Shown here in pieces: positions 7,070-11,763 of a stretch of DNA of 11,763 nt. Below the pieces are notes generated by a model. The model made no database searches, had not been told where the DNA came from, and saw only the letters and a program-made list of their open reading frames with translations. How positions within the stretch are numbered: position 1 is the stretch's first letter; each line of letters opens with the position of its first letter. Location of the stretch: contig CAMLEO010000231.1 in assembly GCA_946478975.1 (NCBI GenBank), positions 1 through 11,763 of the forward strand, read 5' to 3'. Both the position numbers and the translations under genes were made by a program. This DNA is from an uncultured Steroidobacter sp. GTDB lineage: Bacteria > Pseudomonadota > Gammaproteobacteria > Steroidobacterales > Steroidobacteraceae.

Positions 7070-7507
7070 ATGCAGATCAACAACGGACTCTCTGCGCTGC
7101 TGTCGCAGAGTTTGGGACCGAGGACGAGCAGCCCGAATGCCCCGGCAGCCAGTGCCAATGCGCCGGCTGCCGCAGGCCCGCGAGGCGTCAGCAGTTATGA
7201 CTTTACGCACATGACGCCCCGGCAGATGCAGTCGACGATGAACGATCTGATCCGTCGCGGCGAGCTGTCGTTCGATGACTCCACCGGGCTGGTCAGCATG
7301 ATTCCCACGGCGTTGTCCAGCATCGATGCCAACGGCCAGACGCCGCCGGCGTATGACGCGCCGATGGATTTCATTGCAAGCATGCAGACCGCCATCGCGA
7401 GTGCACTCTCGCGGGGAGAATCCGGCAACGCGGCGAATCTCACCAAGACGCTCGAAGCGCTGCGGCGTTTGCAGGGCACAGCCTCGTCGGTCGACTTGAT
7501 CGCGTAG
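7070..7507 (+). CDS. Conserved-looking hypothetical protein, 145 residues
   Basis: I do not recognise this protein. It begins MQINNGLSALLSQSLG and then has an Ala/Pro/Ser-rich, probably disordered linker (about residues 20-41). A more ordered core follows from about residue 44 to the end: YDFTHMTPRQMQSTMNDLI, then an acidic RRGELSFDDSTGLVSMIP stretch and predicted helices with heptad-like leucines near the C-terminus. There is no signal peptide or membrane segment. The near-perfect Shine-Dalgarno and its own candidate promoter suggest substantial, independent expression. It follows the propeller gene by 87 bases on the same strand and ends at a hairpin. A small cytoplasmic or structure-associated protein is all that can be said; no function is proposed. 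Confidence 0.75.
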   Translation: MQINNGLSALLSQSLGPRTSSPNAPAASANAPAAAGPRGVSSYDFTHMTPRQMQSTMNDLIRRGELSFDDSTGLVSMIPTALSSIDANGQTPPAYDAPMDFIASMQTAIASALSRGESGNAANLTKTLEALRRLQGTASSVDLIA

Positions 7508-7520
7508 TCGAAATACAAAC

Positions 7521-7546
7521 GAGCGGCCGGCGCTGACCGGCCGCTC
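7521..7546 (-). terminator. Hairpin terminator between convergent genes
   Basis: GAGCGGCCGG and CCGGCCGCTC form a perfect 10-bp, very GC-rich stem around a 6-base loop. Read on the minus strand, the hairpin comes 14 bases after the stop of the exported-protein gene and is followed by the T-rich GTTTGTATTT. It is a good rho-independent terminator in that direction. On the plus strand it lacks a T-run but may still slow transcription from the 145-residue gene. Confidence 0.8.
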
Positions 7547-7560
7547 ATCTCAGATCGACG

Positions 7561-8145
7561 TTACAAGATGTTGATCGAGGTGCTCAGCGTGTTCCACGGC
7601 GAGTTCGTCGACGTGTTCTGATATTGGAACAATCCTCCGACCGTCCAGCCGTCGAGATTGTAGTAACGATACCAGCCGACCACGATGCCGCCGACCGGGC
7701 ACGGCGACACATAGTAGTTCCCGGAAATACAGATCGCATCGTTCTGATAGTTGAGAGAGGACGGCAGCATCGAGCCCGCCATCCACGCGACCGGTATGTT
7801 GCCATAGCCGATCTCCTGCACGACCACGCGCAGCTGGGCACCGCCGTGATCGCCGACGGTGGACAACTGCCCGATGGTCGTCATGTATTCCCAGCCGCCG
7901 TACTGAGTCGAACCGACGGCATAAACCAGCTCACGCGTGAGCGGCGGCGCTGGAGCCAGCGGCACCACTTTCGCCGCCATCGCTCCTGCGGGGACTGCCT
8001 TTATCAGCGGACCGCTGAACGTGAGCTCGACCGGAAAGGTCGTGATCACTCGTTGCACGGGCGCTTCGACTTTCGGAGTTTGTGCGACGGAAGCCGTCGC
8101 AGTCGCCAGCAGCACGCCGGCGACCGTGAACAATCCCTTGCTCAT
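7561..8145 (-). CDS. Small exported protein, tentatively DUF4879/YolA-like
   Basis: The 194-residue product has a clear Sec signal peptide (MSKGLFTVAGVLLATATASVAQ), with likely cleavage after Ala21. A Pro/Ala-rich linker follows to about residue 70. The C-terminal domain (about 71-194) begins ELVYAVGSTQYGGWEYMTT and contains DHGG (99-102) followed by LRVVVQEIGYG. It then has two cysteines (139 and 149) that could form a disulfide, and an aromatic-rich end. The DHGG...EIGYG pattern reminds me of DUF4879, typified by the secreted Bacillus protein YolA, but this rests on memory of the motif. No catalytic function is known to me. A GGATGA stretch 8 bases upstream may be the ribosome-binding site. 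The gene is monocistronic, bounded by terminators on both sides. Confidence 0.8.
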   Translation of the reverse strand: MSKGLFTVAGVLLATATASVAQTPKVEAPVQRVITTFPVELTFSGPLIKAVPAGAMAAKVVPLAPAPPLTRELVYAVGSTQYGGWEYMTTIGQLSTVGDHGGAQLRVVVQEIGYGNIPVAWMAGSMLPSSLNYQNDAICISGNYYVSPCPVGGIVVGWYRYYNLDGWTVGGLFQYQNTSTNSPWNTLSTSINIL

Positions 8146-8185
8146 GATGTTTCATCCGTAACTGCAGCTGTTTGCTGCCGCCTGG

Positions 8186-8216
8186 AGTATAGCTATAAAA
8201 CCGAGCCCGATCGCAA
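8186..8216 (-). promoter_or_regulatory. Candidate promoter of the small exported protein, overlapping an upstream terminator
   Basis: On the minus strand TTGCGA (8216-8211) and TATACT (8191-8186) are separated by 19 bp, slightly longer than ideal. A start near 8179 would give a leader of about 33 bases before the ATG at 8145. The -35 element lies at the hairpin of the preceding gene's terminator, partly in its loop and partly in its distal stem arm. The spacer contains the T-run. Confidence 0.4.
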
Positions 8217-8232
8217 GTGAGATCGGGCTCGG
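8201..8232 (-). terminator. Strong rho-independent terminator after the 390-residue exported protein
   Basis: CCGAGCCCGATC and GATCGGGCTCGG make a perfect 12-bp stem around an 8-base loop. On the minus strand the hairpin begins 12 bases after the stop at 8244 and is followed by TTTTAT. It is oriented for the 8244-9416 gene. Confidence 0.88.
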
Positions 8233-8243
8233 CCTCTATACGA

Positions 8244-9416
8244 TCACGGCCTGCATTGGCTCGTCGGCACGACGGCGTCGTACCACGATGCGACGTCGTA
8301 ATTGAATGTTCCGACATCGCGGACCTTCACGCTCAGAAGCATTCCATTCGACGGCGCCGGCAGTCCCGGCGGCGTATTCGCGCTGGAATAAAAGCTCGCG
8401 ATGACAGAGCCGTTGATCGCGATCTCGCCGCTTTCCAGCGCCTGGCCAAACAGCGACCTGAACAGCGGCACGCGAGTCTTGAATGCATACACTCCATCCA
8501 TGCAGCCGGCGCCGGCCCACGGACTCCAGGTCACATTCATCCGGCCGTCCATCGACAGCTGCTCGGTGAACACCTCGTAATCGGTGTCGCGGCGAACGTG
8601 CAGGCCGTTGAATTTATATGTATCCGAAAACGTTCCGTACGGCGGACGCTGGGTCTGGGTGAACACGGCTGAGCCGCTGACGAACTGCGTGTCGTCCTGA
8701 TTCACTACGCCAGCCATGCTCACCGAGCGCACCACGGAGAGCTGCTGCACTTCGAGCTTGCCGTCGAGCGCGAACGGCGTCGAGCCCACCGGGCTTTCCA
8801 CCAGCGTCCGCGTGTCCATGTAGCCGTTCGCAACGAACGAAGAGGCATCGTTGGAGAGCGGCTGTGCGAGCGAAATATCGCCGCGCATCGCCATGCGAAT
8901 CGCGAGCGTGACATCGTCGATCTGCTCGGCCGTTTCGCTGCGCCACTGCTGCAGAAACTCACCCGACGCATTGCCCATGCGAATCGCCGGCACGCTCTGC
9001 GGCTGGAATGTATCTTCCGCCAGCGTGATTGCCACCGGGCCGTTGAGTTTCTTGTCATAGCCGCGCACCGGCATGACGCAATCGTTCCACTGCACGCGCA
9101 GGACTCGCGGCAGCACGTCAGCCATTCTCGCTTGCAGCGAGCCCGAAACGCTGCAGTTGATCGTCACCGGACCCGCACCGATCAGTGCCGCTGGCGTCGT
9201 CGCCGCGTTGACAATTCTCAACGTCATGTCGGCGTACTCGCGCACGTCGTCGAACTGGAAGGCAACCGTTCGCGGCACATCCGACTCGAACATGGCCGTC
9301 GCAACGCCCGCTGCCGCTTTCAGTTCTGTATCTAGAGAAACAGGCGTTGCCGTGGCAACCGCGCTGGACAATAAGAGACAAGCGCCACCGATCGCGTGGC
9401 GAATAGAGACTTGCAT
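8244..9416 (-). CDS. Exported hypothetical protein, 390 residues
   Basis: I do not recognise the family. The N-terminus is a signal peptide (MQVSIRHAIGGACLLLSSAV, then ATATP), with likely cleavage near residue 24, so the protein should be periplasmic, outer-membrane associated or secreted. The mature part alternates short beta-prone stretches such as VTINCSVSGSLQARM, VLRVQWNDCVMP and MNVTWSPWAGAGCMDGVYAF. It has four cysteines outside the signal peptide, spaced as two plausible disulfide pairs (about 88-113 and 326-388). Repeated phrases about 100 residues apart (LNGPVAITL, LDGKLEVQQL, MDGRMNVTW, INGSVIASF) suggest a repetitive beta-sheet fold. No lipobox, membrane anchor or enzyme motif is visible. 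GGAGAG just before the ATG is a good ribosome-binding site. The gene is single, ending in its own terminator and divergent from the DUF3800 gene. Confidence 0.78.
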   Translation of the reverse strand: MQVSIRHAIGGACLLLSSAVATATPVSLDTELKAAAGVATAMFESDVPRTVAFQFDDVREYADMTLRIVNAATTPAALIGAGPVTINCSVSGSLQARMADVLPRVLRVQWNDCVMPVRGYDKKLNGPVAITLAEDTFQPQSVPAIRMGNASGEFLQQWRSETAEQIDDVTLAIRMAMRGDISLAQPLSNDASSFVANGYMDTRTLVESPVGSTPFALDGKLEVQQLSVVRSVSMAGVVNQDDTQFVSGSAVFTQTQRPPYGTFSDTYKFNGLHVRRDTDYEVFTEQLSMDGRMNVTWSPWAGAGCMDGVYAFKTRVPLFRSLFGQALESGEIAINGSVIASFYSSANTPPGLPAPSNGMLLSVKVRDVGTFNYDVASWYDAVVPTSQCRP

Positions 9417-9646
9417 GGACTCTCCGTAGTGTTTTCTGGCCCGCTGAGACAGGCGCCGCGATCCTACCTGGACAACCCGCGAATCGCGACCGTTGTCGGA
9501 CTCACTTACACATGCGAGAGTGAATTCTGCGCGGCGGTTACGCGCAGATGAGGCGCAGATTGCGCCGCGGATCAGCGCATCAAATCAACATCACGATGGC
9601 GCTTATTTGTTCTTTCGCCGCCAAACACGGCATTACTATTTTCCCC
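9417..9646. other. Divergent intergenic region between the exported protein and the DUF3800 gene
   Basis: These 230 bases hold no convincing gene. Near 9542-9566 there is a direct repeat (GCGCAGAT twice, 11 bases apart). The second copy is part of GGCGCA-GAT-TGCGCC, a perfect 6-bp inverted repeat at 9552-9566, which could be an operator or a small hairpin. The last 50 bases are noticeably AT-richer than the neighbourhood. The frame of the DUF3800 gene stays open through part of the region (ATGs at 9548 and 9596), but the residues encoded there do not look like the family. Confidence 0.35.
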
Positions 9647-10502
9647 ATGCCAAAGGCCGTGCATTTCTATATAGATGATTCCGGCACACGGACGATCGAC
9701 CGTGAACCGACGCCCTTTGACCCAAACAAACCCAATCATTTTGCGTTAGGCGGGATCCTGGTTTTAGAAGAGGACGAAGCGGCCGTGCGCAGCGCTCATC
9801 ATGAGCTTTGCTCGAAGTGGAAAATCGATTATCCGCTGCATTCCGTGGACATCCGCCACGGCTCCTCCAGGTTTTCCTGGCTCAGACGAGACTCCCCGGA
9901 GTACGAACCATTCATGCGCGATCTCACCAACGCGCTGACGAGGCTGCCGATAACCGCGCTCGCATGCGTAATGGATCGCCCTGGTTACGACAGACGTTAT
10001 CGCGAAACGTATCCCCGCAGCCTATGGCACTTGTGCAGGACAGTCTTCACCGTTGCGGTGGAACGGGCTGCGAAGTACGCGCGCGATCTGGGACGCCCCC
10101 CTGCGGGTTTTCCCCGAAAAAAGTGCAAGAGATGACGAGCAACGGATCAGGCAGTACTACGCCAGGCTAATAACCGATGGACTGCCATTCGACGCGGCAA
10201 GATCGAAAATCTATGCACCGTTGCGTGCACACGAGTTCAAAGAAACGCTGATCGAGCTGCGCTTCAAAGCCAAGACTTCGCCGCCCATGCAGTTCGCAGA
10301 TTTGTATCTCTGGCCAATGGCAATGCAAGGATATGGACGCGGCGGGAGGCCATATGCGGCGTTTGCCACAGCCGGGCGGCTCATCGAAACTCGTCTTGCG
10401 CCGGAGCAGATCGCGACTCGAGGAACGAAGTACAGTTGCTTCGAGTTGGTGAACCGAGGGGCCAAAAACGACAAAGGCCCGAATTTTCATTCGAGCCTCT
10501 GA
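9647..10502 (+). pseudogene. DUF3800 domain protein, interrupted by a single-base frameshift
   Basis: The 5' part encodes MPKAVHFYIDDSGTRT, the hallmark DUF3800 start with a conserved Asp pair, then HFALGGILV, HSVDIRHG and ITALACVMDR. The frame ends at 10135. From 10101 the next frame continues the domain as LRVFPEKSARDDEQRIRQYY and ends with the conserved QFADLYLWPMA motif and a stop at 10500-10502. Removing one C from the C6 run at 10096-10101 joins the frames into a protein of about 284 residues, normal for the family. DUF3800 proteins are predicted to have an RNase H-like fold. Both acidic clusters survive, so only the frame is damaged. The start at 9647 fits the family, but no Shine-Dalgarno precedes it. 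A TACTAT at 9634-9639 is 7 bases away, which would suit a leaderless mRNA. Assembly error, recent mutation and programmed slippage are all possible. Confidence 0.82.
10475..10498 (-). terminator. Terminator of the serine hydrolase, inside the DUF3800 3' end
   Basis: Read on the minus strand, AGGCTCGAA and TTCGGGCCT form a 9-bp stem (one G-U pair) around TGAAAA, followed by TTTGTCGTTTTT. On the plus strand the same position is a C-A mismatch, so the structure favours minus-strand transcripts. It lies about 90 bases past the hydrolase stop codon. Confidence 0.6.
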
Positions 10503-10587
10503 GGCGGCCTCATTGCGGAGACCCCTGGGACTGAGCCCGCTGATAATACTGCCGGCTCGGTCAGCTAATTTCAACCCCTCAGATTTC

Positions 10588-11763
10588 TCACCGCTGCGGT
10601 TCCACCAGCGCCCGATACACGAGAGCCGTTGTATCGGTGTCGAGGGTTTTGAGCTGGGGGTGGGCCCAGCGATTCATTACCTGGATCATGCCGATGAAGA
10701 TCAGATCGTTCTTCGGGTCGACCCAGAACCAAGTGCCGGCGGCGCCGCTCCAGTCGAACGAGCCTTCGCCGCGAAGGGTGCCGGCTTTGGCGGCGTCGAG
10801 GACGACGGCGACGTCGACGCCGAAGCCCCAGCCGGTGTGAGCGGAGAAGGGTTCTTCGGGCTTGGCGCGGACTTCGTCGGGGAGATGATTGGATGCGAGC
10901 AACTTCACCGTGGCCGGTGCAAGAATGCGGGCGCCGTCGAGTTCGCCGCCGTTGAGAAGCATCTGTGCGAAGCGAGCGTAATCGCGAGTCGTGGAAACGA
11001 GGCCGGCGCCGCCGGATGCAGTAGCAGGCGGCTTGGTGTAATCAAACATCAGCAGTCCGCTGGGCTCGATCAGCCGCTGCGATTTCTCATCGTAACTTTT
11101 GAGCTTGACGAAACGGCTCAGCTTGTCCGCAGGCACATAAAAGCCGGTGTCGTTCATGCGTAACGGCGCGAAGATCCGGCTTTGCATGAAGTCCGCGAGC
11201 TTCTGCCCCGAGATTCGCTCGACGATATAGCCTTGAATGTCCACAGCGGCGCTGTAGTACCAGTGCACGCCGGGCTGGCTCATCATCGGCAGCCTGGCGA
11301 TGCGGGCAATCGCGTCGTTAGAATCCGTCGCGGTCAGGAAGCCGGACGCCGCGTAGGCACGTTGCACCGGCGTGCTCTCGTCGAGACCATATGCAAACCC
11401 GGCCGAATGCGTCAGCAGCTCACGCATGGTCGGCGGGCGCTGCGCGTCTTCCAGCTCCATCGAGCCGTCCGGCTCGAGTTGCTTGAACACACGCAGGTGC
11501 GCGAACTCAGGCACGAACCGCGTGATCGGATCGTCGAAGCGCCAACGGCCCTCTTCGAACAAGATCATCATCGCAACGCCAGTCACGACCTTGGTCTGCG
11601 AGTAAACGCGGAAGATCGCGTCCTTGCTCATCCGCACGCCGCGATCCGGATCGGCCACACCGTAAACATTGAAGTCGACGACTTTGCCGTGACGTGCCAG
11701 CAGCGTCGTAGCGCCCGGGATCTGCCCGCTCGCAACCAACGCCTGCATGTATTGATCGAGCTG
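10588..11763 (-). CDS. Serine hydrolase of the beta-lactamase/class C (esterase family VIII) fold, 5' end outside the window
   Basis: The frame is open through the right edge: residues LDQY precede the first in-window Met at 11748, so the true start and any signal peptide are not visible. Numbering from that Met, the nucleophile motif SxxK is Ser50-Gln-Thr-Lys53 in FRVYSQTKVV. LLTHSAGFAYG at about 111-121 is a family landmark. The second motif is Tyr165-Ser-Ala in WYYSAAVDIQG, replacing the YxN of true beta-lactamases. The third motif is Trp-Ser-Gly in DWSGAAGTWFWVDP, replacing KTG. This combination is typical of family VIII carboxylesterases and LovD/EstB-like acyltransferases rather than antibiotic resistance. 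The substrate is unknown; small esters or lactones are plausible given the catabolic neighbourhood. The gene converges on the DUF3800 gene. Confidence 0.92.
   Translation of the reverse strand, partial: QLDQYMQALVASGQIPGATTLLARHGKVVDFNVYGVADPDRGVRMSKDAIFRVYSQTKVVTGVAMMILFEEGRWRFDDPITRFVPEFAHLRVFKQLEPDGSMELEDAQRPPTMRELLTHSAGFAYGLDESTPVQRAYAASGFLTATDSNDAIARIARLPMMSQPGVHWYYSAAVDIQGYIVERISGQKLADFMQSRIFAPLRMNDTGFYVPADKLSRFVKLKSYDEKSQRLIEPSGLLMFDYTKPPATASGGAGLVSTTRDYARFAQMLLNGGELDGARILAPATVKLLASNHLPDEVRAKPEEPFSAHTGWGFGVDVAVVLDAAKAGTLRGEGSFDWSGAAGTWFWVDPKNDLIFIGMIQVMNRWAHPQLKTLDTDTTALVYRALVEPQR

Noticed and set aside
8217..8672. Plus-strand frame of 151 codons opposite the 390-residue exported protein
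   Set aside because: It begins inside the terminator hairpin and is Arg/His-rich antisense of a gene with signal peptide, ribosome-binding site and terminator.
10053..10100. Separate downstream gene starting at the ATG 10053 in place of a frameshift
   Set aside because: The residues before 10101 in that frame do not match DUF3800, while the part after it continues the domain exactly where the first frame loses it.
10588..11763. Reading the serine hydrolase as a class C beta-lactamase resistance gene
   Set aside because: The YxN and KTG motifs are replaced by YSA and WSG, as in family VIII esterases and related acyltransferases.

Overview
The window is GC-rich, dense coding DNA. Short gaps, overlapping operon junctions (TGATG), Shine-Dalgarno starts and the protein families point to a proteobacterium. 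A Steroidobacter- or Nevskiales-like gammaproteobacterium would fit the catabolic content, but that placement is inference; there is no rRNA or marker gene to test it. I see no tRNA, rRNA, CRISPR array, transposase or integrase.

Region 1 (1-5209, minus strand) is an acyl-CoA catabolic operon. In transcription order it holds an AraC-type regulator (4115-5209), a large acyl-CoA dehydrogenase subunit (2897-4033), a short partner subunit (1998-2897), a DapB-like / diaminopentanoate-dehydrogenase-like NAD(P) oxidoreductase (959-2008), a short-chain dehydrogenase (88-891) and the first 29 codons of another gene leaving the left edge (1-88). Three of the junctions overlap or abut. The two dehydrogenases look like the alpha and beta halves of a heteromeric enzyme of the ChsE4-ChsE5 / Scd1AB kind that shortens steroid or other bulky acyl-CoA side chains. 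The substrate itself cannot be read from the sequence.

Region 2 (5210-7546, plus strand) starts divergently from the regulator. It has a 532-residue protein of about twelve SMP-30/NHL-like beta-propeller blades (5384-6982), then a 145-residue unrecognised protein with a near-perfect Shine-Dalgarno (7070-7507). A perfect 10-bp hairpin (7521-7546) separates it from the next, convergent genes.

Region 3 (7561-9416, minus strand) holds two exported proteins of unknown function: a small one resembling the DUF4879/YolA family and a 390-residue one. Each is followed by its own strong terminator, and the promoter of the second-transcribed gene seems to overlap the terminator of the first.

Region 4 (9417-11763) holds a DUF3800 gene on the plus strand (9647-10502), broken in the middle by one extra C in a C6 run. 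It converges on a beta-lactamase-fold serine hydrolase on the minus strand (10588 to beyond the right edge). The probable terminator of the hydrolase lies inside the 3' coding end of the DUF3800 gene.

Most of the window is recognisable accessory catabolism plus a few orphan genes. I do not see a clearly new multi-gene system. The best leads are the alpha/beta dehydrogenase operon, the double propeller divergent from its regulator, and the frameshifted DUF3800 gene.
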